Assembly (NCBI RefSeq): GCF_964340395.1
Contig: NC_135568.1
Coordinates: 12,084,276 to 12,148,275 of the forward strand
Reading direction: 5' to 3'
DNA from: Glandiceps talaboti
Lineage: Eukaryota; Hemichordata; Enteropneusta; Spengelidae
Length of the DNA: 64,000 bases
Of the stretch, positions 26,401 through 39,100 are shown one piece after another. The notes beneath the pieces are model-generated. The model was not told where the DNA came from and did not search any database. It was given only the letters and a program-made list of their open reading frames with translations. Both the position numbers and the translations under genes were made by a program. Position 1 is the stretch's first letter. The number at the start of each line of letters is the position of its first letter.

Positions 26401-29400
26401 CCAAATCCTTATTCGTATGGCCACTTTAAAAAAGCTCATAATGGAAACATAGGTTGGAACTTTTTGACCATGTTGTAAGAGTTTGATATGTCAAAAAATA
26501 CAAAATGTAATGAGGAAGTTTCACTCACTAAATCTGCTGTTCAAGTGACATGCTGGCATTACTTTCAAGTACGAATTAATGTATCCATGCAATATTTCCA
26601 TCAAAAATAGAACCTGTTGTCAGCTGTCTTGTGTTGTTCCATACTAAATTATTAGACTATGACACCTTCAGATATTGGTTATGCAATCGAAAGTCTTTGC
26701 CATGGAATTTATGTACTAGAACAAACCTACCAATGAGAAAATTATGTACACTGTGACCTCTAAATAACAAACTCATTGAAATAAAAGTGTTTATTATAAT
26801 GAACAGTGTTTGTTATAGTAAAGTATTTGAAATGTAAAGTTTGGAGACAAGAACGGTATTGAATTTATAACGGAATGTTTCATTATAACAGAATTTGTTA
26901 TATAGAGGTTGTAGTGTACATAATATATTGTATATGATCTCTACAGATACATTGAGTCCATTACCTCTTGTGTAATGTTTGTATTTTACTACACTGAATG
27001 ATAAACATGTACATCTTTCAATTCTCGGTACCTGAAGTAGACTGTTACTGCCTATAGGTGTATCATAAAAGTAACGAACATTCAATTTCCTGGTTGATAC
27101 CATAACCTCTGCTCCATGTGCTTCACAAGTGTCACTGTAGGCACATGTGATAATAAGTCGACCTTCTTGTTCTATTTTGACCCTCGAGGATGAGGTAAAA
27201 TGCTATTGCAGGTACCGAGATTTATTGAATTCAGTTTAAATCATCACATTGTAGCATGCTTCGAGGTAATGTAATCAATGTTTTTGTAGAAAACTATTCT
27301 TTGCAACCACTGCAAAGTATTTATATCCCAAACACTTGACCACCACTTCAGATGTAGTTTATAAATTTGCATAACATGTCGCACAACATGCATGCATCTT
27401 CATCTGCCCAAAACACTGCTTTTCTAATTATTTGCATAATGCACTGTCAACCATCTGGTTCGATCCTTCGACCTAACCTACGACATAAAATATTCATCTT
27501 GTATTGTTTCTGTTTCACTTGTAGTAAACTAGATCCAACTGCAATGACTGCCCAGGTTGATGGCATTGAACAACTCGATTTCAGACACTTACTCAAAGAA
27601 ACTGATGCAGGCAAAGAACTGAGAACGGAGCTTGTTATACCAGAATTTACAACCAAGCTTAAAGATAAGGTAAATTCAGATACATTTATAGACCTGTTAA
27701 TTTGTTTTCATCAATGTATGCTTTGACAAAATGCAGTATAATGAGAAGTCATTGTGAGTTTTGTATGCTCTATCTTTATGTTGATGCAAGCTCATCTGCA
27801 GTGTGCTCGCTAGGCTAATTTGATGTGTCACTGATGCCCACAATTTCTATTGACGTACCAAAATTTGGTGTTCCCCATCTCTTTCTATGTGGTGACTGAC
27901 AAGAACCAGTTTTGATCATTTTGACTGACACAATTTGGCTATCATTAGCAGATACACTGCTCATCTGTATAGCATACTGTATCAATATTGGCATTTAACT
28001 ATTAAAAAACAAACTGTTGAAATTTTGTGAAAACAAACATGAAGTCCAAACCTGTGTACTTGTTCTGCAGTCTGAGAATCTGAGTTGGTCACATGACCCA
28101 TCACTGGAATCATGTGACATAAGCAAGGAATCTCACATGAAAGTTGCCCAATGTCGGTTTAGATCAGGTTTTGACATCGTAATATCTTTGCTTTGTTCTG
28201 CAGTCTGAGAATCTGGGTTGGTCACATGACCCATCACTGGAATCATGTGATATAAGCAAGGAATCTCACATGAAAGTTGCCCAATGTCGGTTTAGATCAG
28301 GTTTTGACATCGTAATATCTTTGCTTTGTTCTGCAGTCTGAGAATCTGGGTTGGTCACATGACCCATCACTGGAATCATGTGATATAAGCAAGGAATCTC
28401 ACATGAAAGTTGCCCAATGTCGGTTTAGATCAGGTTTTGACATCATAATATCTTTGCTTTGTTCCGTAGTCTGTATCGGAAAGTAACAGCGTTGTATTTA
28501 GCTGTGAGGTCACAGGTCAACCAGAGCCTGATATTACCTGGTATAAAGACAACAAACTGATCAAACAGTCCAAATATTTTGATATGACTGTAGACAATAA
28601 CGTATGTAAACTGACCATAGCTGAAGCATTTCCTGAAGATGCTGGAGAGTACAAGTGTAATGCAACCAATCAGGCTGGAGAAGCTAGTACATTAGCATAT
28701 CTTAATGTTGACGGTAAGTCATTATATTTTATCACCCAGGTCAATATGTTGTATATTCCTGGTCAATAAAGCCTTTATTTGTCTTCCACTACAATCTTTG
28801 TTTTCATTCTGTAGCATTTTATCACATTTTGCAACAAAGTTATAAATAACAGGAAGTGTGTTAATACATTGTAGCATTTTGTTGTATTTTGCAACAAATA
28901 AGTTGTAAATGTTAGGAAGTATGTTTACATATCACCATTGTTATATTTTGCAACAAAGTTGCAACTTACAGGAAGTGAGTTTTACATTGTAGCAATATGT
29001 TGTATATTGGCAACAATGTTACAAAATACAGGGAGAGTGAATGTTTCAGTCAACAAGAGCCTGGTTCTTTTCTAAATGTGAAATGTAATCTTTTTCCAGA
29101 GATGTAAAGCACTTTAAAACGTGTATAGTTCTCTTATTAATGATAGTCTTCAGTAATGTAATTTGAACATCTTTAGTTAATGCAAGTTTATTTCTGTATT
29201 TAAGAATAGTTGGACGATAAACCAGCTATGAATGTGAGGTGTGAAGGTAAATACTGAAAGTTTGGGGCAATCATAGCCTACTATTATATATGAAATGCAT
29301 ACTGTGTACCCGATATGTATATCTATTCAAGAATATAACATGGTTTTAATTTCATCCAAAGCACAAATGAAGAATTTTGTCTAATAATGTTCATCAAATC

Positions 29401-30141
29401 ATAAAAAAAATAGCTAATACAGGCAAAAAAAATCCCTGGTGTGCAAAAAAGCATGGATGTATGATGCACAGGAATACCAATATTTTTTTAGTTTGCATGG
29501 TGAAAATTATTTCGCTTGCATGGGTTTGTCGTTTATTATTTATTTATTGAAAACCCAAAACTATTACTGAGGCGTTAATGGTGTTATGCAAAAATATGGA
29601 TGTGGGGAAAATTAATCACTGTTCCAGTAGAGGAAAGGAATGTGTAGAAATGCATGGATTTGTATGCATGGTAGAATGATGACAAAGTTGATTTATAGTG
29701 CATGAGTTTGATTAGAAAATGTATGTTCATTGGAGAGGAATTCCGCAACGATAGTTAATACACACTGACTTTGGACTTTAAATTAAGGAACATACGGAAG
29801 AGAAACATTCCTAGATACAGTTGGATAATAGACCCATAATCAAAGGGTTGTAATACCAGTTGGGTACTAAACGTTAGATCCACACTTGAACTGAAAGTTA
29901 AGTTTCATTCATGAAATGTCACAATCTGCTAGTACTTGTCAGGAAGATAATTATAGACCGGACATATTTATAACAACATTTGTCAGACTTAAATTCACAA
30001 AATGTTTAGAAGTTGGTCAAAATCATGCTAACATTTACCGGTAACTTTTACATCTGAAAATATATTTGTGAGGAAAATCAATCACATGATGGAATCAGAG
30101 AACAATATTGAAAAAGCAAATTATAAATGGATTAACGTGTT

Positions 30142-30189
<48 letters not shown>

Positions 30190-33100
30190 ATATGCAGAGA
30201 AAATATGGACTTTGTTTTTACAAAATAATCATGTTAGAAAAAAATGACAAAAATATTACAATCTTCATTTAATGGAATGACAGCAACATATATTGAAAGT
30301 GTCCACTTGGCAACAATGCCAAATGCTTGTAGTCATGGTAACATAGCAACAGTGAAGAGCCAGGTAGTTGTTTAATCTGAATAAATTTGACTACAGCTTA
30401 GCTTATCAATTTAGATATGTCAAGTTCTATGGTAAAAGTCCAAGGTCAGTGAATTCATACACCCTAGATTGCTGTATTAGATTGTGCTGTAGATAGTCAA
30501 ATTCATTATTTGTAGGTCCACTCCCTTCACCAATATGTAGGTCAAGTTGTGCTGTAGATGGTCAAATTCATTATTTGTTGGTCCACTCCCTTCACCAATA
30601 TGTAGGTCAAGTTGTGCTGTAGATGGTCAAATTCATTATTTGTAGGTCCACTCCCTTCACCAATATCTAGGTCAAGTTGTGCTGTAGATGGTCAAATTCA
30701 TTATTTGTAGGTCCACTCCCTTCACCAATATCTAGGTCAAGTTGTGCTGTAGATGGTCAAATTCATCATTTGTACGTCCACTCCCTTCACCAATATCTAG
30801 GTCAAGTTGTGCTGTAGATGGTCAAATTCATTATTTGTAGGTCCACTCCCTTCACCAATATCTAGGTCAAGTTGTGCTGTAGATGGTCAAATTCATTATT
30901 TGTAGGTCCACTCCCTTCACCAATATCTAGGTCAAGTTGTGCTGTAGATGGTCAAATTCATTATTTGTAGGTCCACTCCCTTCACCAATATCTAGGTCAA
31001 GTTGTGCTGTAGATGGTCAAAATCCTCCTCCTAGGTCATTCTATTAGCCCTGGGGATCATAAACCACTTCAAGACACTTGCATCTCTCTATAAAGGTGGC
31101 TACCAAGCGATAGCTTAGTTTGCCAATATATCACTTTATTACACAAGGATACCTTCTATGGATACAGTTCGGTAAAAAAAAAAAGTCTCAAGTCAGAAAC
31201 CATACATGGTCATACATTGTACAAACTTGAATCCCCTTAGTAAAAAAAAAGTACTTTAAGTCAATGTATATACAGGAAATACTAGACCAGTGATGATTTA
31301 GTCCATCTACCAGTACAGTATCATGATATTATCCCTACCACTACAACCATACCATTGCAACTCATTATATCAACCCTATTACATTATCTCATTGCCTGCT
31401 TGCTTGCTTCTAACATTTCATCCATACTAATCCACCTTTTTACTCTAGCTGAAGATATCTATGGAAGTTACACTAGTCAGGACGACACAGGTGAGAGTTT
31501 TATTTTTAGCATGGATGTACCTTGAGAACCAGAGTCTTCCTTTAATAATCTTCAAGTCCTTCATAGTCTTCAGGGAGAAACTAGCGTAGACTCATTGCTT
31601 GGTTGATTTTAGCTGTGTCCTCTCAACATCTTGCATAGACATTTGAATTCAAAATTTTACTTTAATAAAATATCAGTTAAATTTTAAATTCTTACTGGGA
31701 TTTAAATCTACCAATTTTCAGATGATCAAGGCTGTTGCCATGTGACCTTCACTTAATTGATGGCAGCTATGTCCTCTTACATACTGAGATGTTCATAAGT
31801 TGATAAAAATTTACTTCTATTAAATGTGGTATACTGTTTTAATATTGAGCTTGTACTTGTGCGACACTGTGTGTTCATCCTTTAATTGAAAAGTTCATGC
31901 CTGCCCATATATTGTTCGTTTCGGATGTCACATAGACAAAAGTTCACTCAAAGACAGTACATATTTCCAGGAAAATGTACCATAGCCTAGTTTTGAGAAT
32001 TTATCCATGGTCGAGACGTCACAAACACTTTGCAAAACATGTACAGTTATAGATTGTGTATTGGTATAGAAACCCAGTGAATTTCACATGTATTGAACGT
32101 AATACCAACTTTTAATTCGTCAAAAATGGAAGTTCTACAGTAGGAAGAATTAGTTTGTCGAATATCCACGGTAATACCACATTGCGTAATGTTACTCCTG
32201 ACGACCGACATTGGCTTAACACTTGCTTAGAATTGGGGTTTTTTAATGGAGCATTTGCCAGAAAATGGACTGCAATTTCTCACTAGGTTTTAAATCTATC
32301 CACTGTATCAGGTGACATCAGTGGCATTATCACATGATTAGAGTTAACATGAACAGTGGAGCCGTGGGATGTACAGTCAATAGACAGGGCAGCCAATCAC
32401 AAAGAGGAAGATTACATGATGGACTTGATTCTGTTGAGCCGCTATGTGAATCATATCATTTTAGGATTGAATAGATAATCGATGGACAAAAGTCTAAGCA
32501 AGAGAGTGGAGATGACACAGTCAAAAACAAACAAGTGTCTAGGCTAATAGGAAACAAAGTCCCCAATAGTCTTCAACCCATACTGTATTTCTGTTCCTAT
32601 AATATTAGGGAATGCATGGGTGTCCTTGTTGAAATTTATCAAATGTAGTCTGCAGGGAGGGAAGCGGGAACAACCTTCCTTGCCTCAAAAATCAGACAGT
32701 TCACTACTAGCCATGTGTTATTAAAGGCCTTCATTTGTCAGATGAAAATTAATTAAAACTTAAAAATTATATGCACAATAATCTATACACATTTCTAATA
32801 TTTGATATTGTTTCATGTACAATTCCTAATAGTTGGCTTGATTTTGAAAGATATTATGATGTATTATGCAAGATTTTTTACAATTTTTAGTTGATATAAA
32901 TTTATGGTTCCTCAAGGTACATCCTGTAAATTGGTATCTGCATGACCATTAATCAGTTCGGTTCTCTTACCCCATACCCCCATCTCAACATTCTCATCTC
33001 TGTTGCCACTCTCTTCTTCTTGTTGTGTTTTTGTTTGTGTGCTACAGATGCAACTGTCTAATCATACAAGATTTCTAACTTACTTACTACAATTAATTTT

Positions 33101-36100
33101 CTTGTTTTTATGGTTTCAAAACTTACAGCTAACTAACTGCCGACCAAAGTGTCTTATTGTTGTTTTCTAATAAAAATTGTGCTCTGTGTTGCATGTACTT
33201 TTTATTCTGTGTGAGCTTTTCTTGCAGTGTTTGTTCTGTGCACAGTGAGGTTCTTCTTTAACTTACTTTTGGCTTGTTTCCAGCCTCCTGCCAGCTTTCT
33301 GTTTGTATGATTACTCTAGTACCAAACACACATGACATAACTATTTTAATCCGTTTTTCGCAAAATTATTGTCGTCACTTTTTGTCATAATTTGCTACCA
33401 CCTCAGGAGTGAGACTATTTTTGTTCTGAAATAAAGTTAAAGTTGGCCAAACATTTACATAGAAACAGCAATTTTTGTCAAAAATTTGGCGGGAAAATGT
33501 GTGTGGTACTAGAGGTTATGTTGCTGTGTTTGTGCAAGCCAAAGAAGCTAATGCTGAGAAAATGCATGTGCTGACGCATAGTTAGACTGAAAAATTTGTT
33601 TGCGTGATTAAAGGAGTGTACACAATCACAAATTGTTCAGTCTAGACGTATGGTGTATAAAAATCAAATATTTTAGCTACCATTTCTTTTGTCTTTTTCA
33701 AACCCTAGAAGTCTCTGATCCTGATGAACCTGAACCCAACAAAGAAGCTTCCAATAAAGAGGAAGCCATTGACATTGACTTAAAAGACCCTGAAGTGGCT
33801 GCAGCTGCTAAAAAGATCCAGTCCGTATTCCGCAGGCGCAATGTCCAAAAAGAAACTGCAAAGAAACCCAAGTTTACACAAGAACTTGATGACATTGATG
33901 TGTGTGAAGGAAGTGCTGTTAGACTGGACTGTAAAATAGAAAGTAAATTGGAAGTTACCATACGATGGTTTAAAGATGATATTGATATTACTGATAATGA
34001 ACATTATTGTATAGAATACGGCGATAATAATCTAGTCTCATTAATTATTGCTGAAGTTGAGGAAGAAGATGATGGAACATATACATGTGAAGCATCTAAT
34101 ACTGCAGGGACTACTACCTCAACTGCCGATATTTTTGTTGAAGGTAAGCTATATGCTTTTGTTGCATTTTCTATGGCATCCAAAATTATTTGATATTTTT
34201 TTTTTTTGTAAGTAGAACTTTTATTTTGGACTAGAATTGTACGAATAATTCTTATTGATAAATTTATATCAAAATTTTGGTTTAAAAGTAATCACATTTG
34301 GAGATTTTTACCACCAAAATTATTTCCCACAAAAAATTTTCTTTTTCAGTAACTTTCTGTTAAGGTTTATCTTTATTATGGACAAGAATTGAAGAAATGA
34401 TTCCTATCATTAACATTATATCAACAAATTGTGGTGTTTAAAATTAATCAAATGTATAGATATTCTAATAGTCTGTACATTTTGATTGCGGACACAGAAA
34501 TGTTTTACCTTTAGTTTAAAATGATAACGTGTAGGATAAATCTGTGAAAGTGAAGTTGTTCTAATTCTGTCACAAAACACTGGAACTAAATTTGTTATAG
34601 AAAGTTTTTGTGTCCGTCAGTTTTTACCTGCAAGTAGAACATAAGAGTATGTTCATTGACACCACATTTTCTTTTAGATGGTTAGTTTGTAACCCAATAC
34701 CTCAAAATTTATCCAAGCAAAACACCTGTATACGTGAAATTTAGAAATCTGAGAAAACTATTTCTTCAAAATGTACTACAAAGTAAACAAAGTCTCAGGT
34801 GCCTTGAAGTAGAACCAGTGACCTGTCTAATCTCAATTAACCTCTATGTTACCAATTTCCTGTGAAATGTAAAGATATGTATTATATTTGTAAACTGTTT
34901 ACAAAATATCTCGACTTGGGTCCTAAAATGTTTACAAAGTCATTTTTCTCAAAAGATTTGGCATGCACAGGAACAAAAATATTTACAAGTTCCTTTTTTA
35001 TCAGAATTTCCTTATATACATACACAAGACCAAAAATAATTTTTCTAAAGATCTTCACACCCACACCAGAAATACTTTGAAATTTTTTTTCAAAAACATA
35101 TCTTAACCACAGAAACAAAAATATTTATAAACTTTTTTCAACATATCTTGACACTTCAAACCAAAAATTCTTACAAATTTAATTTTTTTAAATCAAAATA
35201 TTTTGAAACACACTGATTATATATTCTCTTAATTTTATTTCAGAATTTGTTGAGGCCAAGGACCAAACTCCAGTACAAACACCTGTTTTTAAGCCAGCTG
35301 CAAGACTTACACTGCCAATTTCTAGTACTGGTTTTGAGGAAAAATCCACCAATGAACAATTACCAGAGTTTATATTAAGACTACGTAACAAGACAGTTGC
35401 TATGGACTGTATTACTAAACTATCTGTGACTGTCAAGGGTAAACCTCATCCCACAATTAGGTGGGAAAAGGAAGGAGAAGCCCTGGAAACTGGAGAACGC
35501 TATGAAATATTTGAAGAAAAAGGAGTTTATACTCTTGAAATTTACGACACAGATGTGTTTGATTCTGGGACTTATAGTTGCATAGCAACGAATTCAGTGG
35601 GCTCGGTTTCCTGCAGTTGTAATGTTACAATAGAAGGTTAGAGTAATGTGTTGAGTTTTTGTTGTGTCACTGGTAAGAGGGTAAAATGTAACAATATAAT
35701 GATTGATCACTTTTGTGAGTGTGGATATATATAATAGAAGTCATTTAGCTGAAACAGGACATTGTTAGACTTACTTATTGTTACAATGTACTGACATTGC
35801 TACATTTTATCATCGGGTGCAACAAAAATGTATACATTTTATAATGTAGCAAAAGAATGTAACAATGTAGGTAGATTTTTTCATGTGTTGGATGATGAAC
35901 TGCAGCAATGTTGGTAAACAATTTGTGTACCAGGCGATAAAATGTAATAGAAAGTTTTTGTGAAGTCAGACAACATTCTGTTTCAGATTAACTGATGTCT
36001 ATTATTATGAGTATTATGGGTACAAGGACATTTTTAACAAAGTAACAAGAACCAAGCATTGTAAACAGTAACTTCACTCTCTCTTTCTCTCTCTCTCCTT

Positions 36101-39100
36101 CCTATGTTATCACCATTAGCCAATCATTACTTGATTTACATATCGTATGATTGGTGAAGGTGTTCAATTGTTGAGACATACTTGCACTTAAACCAATGAA
36201 GAAAAGTATCAATGTTGTCTGTCGTCTTCAATCTTTTATACTTATCTTGTCTTGTAAGTTGTATTATGTGACATGTACATCTTCACAGTAATCCGTGAAG
36301 TTTTAACTTATAGATATGGAGTCTTAAAATTTACATGTAATTTACATGTAATTTGCATACAACATATCAGATACTATTACTCAGTAGTATTGAGGTGTTC
36401 AGTGGGTAGTTATCTCCCAAATCAAATGCATATAGATGATTGGTTCAAATGGGTTGATCATTTGCATATACTTTACATGTAATTTGCATACATCATGTCA
36501 GATAAATTGTATTTGTGTCATCACTTGTTACTTGAATAGGTGCCGAATTAGACAAGAAGGATGCGTATGTCAAACCAACTGTGACACAAAAATTAAAAGA
36601 TTTAGAGGTATTGGAAGGAAGTGCAGCCAGATTTGACTGTAGGATATCTGGTGAACCAGATCCAGAAATTAAATGGTAAGTTTACTGTAAATCATAATTT
36701 TATGGAGTCACATTGGTCAAATACTTACGGACAATCGCACAATGTCACACAAGCTCAATAAGTGAACTTTGTTTGTTTGTTGGGGTGGGGGTGGGGGGGG
36801 TCTGGTGTCCATGTGATTGCTTTACTTCATTTTTGCACTTCTAACCAAATTTCAAAAAATGTTCATGTCTTCAATGAGATAATAGCTTCTGTATTTAGTA
36901 CTGTTGATAAGTTTGAAAAAGATAAAAATTTACTTCTAATGTAAATATGAGATACTGGGTTTCTGGTAGTATTTTGATGTGTTTACCATCTCAGTAAACA
37001 GGTTAATAAGGTTGGAAATTCATATTTACCATTAGTGACAATCACACAATGTCACACAAACTCAAGAAGCGAACTTCGTTTGTTCAGGGGGAGGGGGTCT
37101 ACTTCAATGCAATTGCTGAACTTCATTTTCGTACTTCTAACGAAATTTAAAAAATGTCACCCCTTCAATGATAACAGTTGCTGTATTTACTACTGAGATG
37201 TTGATAAGTTGATAAAAATTTACTTCTAATGTGAGATACAGCGCAGAGTTTCCTGTAGTATTTTGATGTGTTTTGACATCATCTGAGTAAACAGGTTCAT
37301 AAGGTTGGAACTTCACGTGTAGCATCATGTTTTCACATTGCAGCAATCGTAGAGGTGTGACTGCTACAGTTTTCATAGTGGATTACATCATATATAAACT
37401 GTAATGTTGCACTTGTGAACGTTCGTTTAGGGGGAGGGGGTTTTGTCCTAAACGAATGATGTTCGCTTATTGAGCTTGTGCGACATTGTGCCTCATCACT
37501 TTGTCTCTGAATGACCTTAAGTCCTTGTGCAAAATTTTAATCATAATTGCCCCAGTCAAACCAACTGTATAAATGGGGACCTGGAAGGATAGAACATTTG
37601 GTATGTTTTCATACATTTTACTGGGTATCTTTACATTCTCTCAATCCAACAAACAGCAATCATTCTAATAGTAATATTTGATTTGATTTATTTACAGGTA
37701 CAAAGATGGTAAACAGCTAAGTGATGGTGCCCATTATAATTTTTCATTTGAAGATGATGACCTGTGTTCGTTGATAATCCCTGATGCACTGCCCTCAGAC
37801 AGTGGAGAATACTCTGTCACTGCTGAAAATCCTGCAGGTTCTGTCTCCAGTAAAGCAAACTTGTTTGTTGAAAGTAAGTGTTGCTATGGTATATTTACAA
37901 AAATTGCACCTCCCATTAGATAGAACACTACCTCTTGGTGACAGTCAGGGACCAATTTCCTTGAAAATCAAATTTCTCCAAACTTTGCTGTATTAAGGTT
38001 TGTTCCTGGTCCTTTCGAAATAGTTTTAGAAATTATGGTTTCATGATCTTGTTTTCAAGAGAATTTACAAACTTTTATTGTCCCATTGAATTAAACACAG
38101 TATTGGATTTTAGTCTTATTAAAACTTTATTGCAAGATACACAAAAAAAGAAATCGCAGACATAATACAACAATACATACATTAAAATGTAAGTAAAAAA
38201 GAGTCATCGGAGAATTGCTTAACCATCATTTTCCTTGACTTTTAAATGATAATTGGATACAGATTGAGTAATAGATTGAAAATTGATTGATACTTGGTGA
38301 CTTTTAGCCAAAGAGAAAGTTAATTATTATATGTTTCAATATTCCTCAATAGGGAACTTGCAAACTTGCATCATGGGAAATGTTATAATAACAATACTGT
38401 TACAATTTGCAACCACGAATAATCAATTCATAGTTACCCTGACCATTGTGGGAGGTGTTTTCATTGGTAGCTCCAGATTAGGTATTACAATAACCACAGA
38501 TAAAATTAAATCCCATAGTCCTTTGCATCTGAGCATGCTCAGTCTGGATTGCAAGTTCCCTATTACCTCAGCCCCATGTCCCCTGATGTGCATCAAATAT
38601 TAGAGAATGAGCAGCTTGTAATCCCAAATGACTATTTTCATCACAGGTATGAGCACAGGTGAGGATGTCTTGGAGGATACCACAGGAGAATCTGGTGGAT
38701 CTAAGGATGACAGTAGGCGAAGTGACAAGAAGTCATCAACATCTCCAGACAGCCAGCAAACAGCACCAAAATTCATCCCAGGAAGTAGTAGTACAGAACA
38801 TACTGTCCAGGAAGGTGAACAACTCAAACTGCAATGTCAAATCACAGGTATTAACTTTAATTGCTTGTTTCAATCAGTTTGTGTACATACTGTTAGGTGA
38901 AACTTTGATAATGACACTATTTCCAAGAAGGGGCGAAATTGATAGTTAAGACTTAAGTGTAGGATAAACAAGCTAAATACATTTTACAGGGGGAGGAAAT
39001 CAATATATCTCTCTCTCCCTCATAAAAATAACATACATTCAATTTCTCAGTCAATACCATACATGTAACTTCCATTACTTTAGGCACACGTTAAAATATT

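Larger units (their letters stand above)
25653..27524 (+). other. Intron 10
   Basis: 1.9 kb. Contains a small hairpin (26364-26430) related to the foldback at 57938, and an inverted-repeat segment at 27017-27222. No coding signal. Confidence 0.7.
28714..31448 (+). other. Intron 12
   Basis: 2.7 kb. Read-through of the donor gives a stop within AATAAA (28765-28770). It then holds a 62-bp repeat (28795-29035), a TA microsatellite (30148-30186) and a 65-bp minisatellite (30476-31022). Confidence 0.7.
31491..33708 (+). other. Intron 13
   Basis: 2.2 kb. Contains a repeat block (31780-31885) related to intron 16 repeats and the candidate terminal exon at 33048. Otherwise nothing recognised. Confidence 0.65.

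Noticed and set aside
28017-28208. 63-residue open frame in the 133-bp repeat
   Set aside because: Covers only the first unit and the preceding intron; it does not continue through the other units in one frame.
30476-31022. Regularly spaced repeats resembling a CRISPR array
   Set aside because: The whole 65-bp unit is repeated, with no variable spacers, and the context is an intron of an animal gene.
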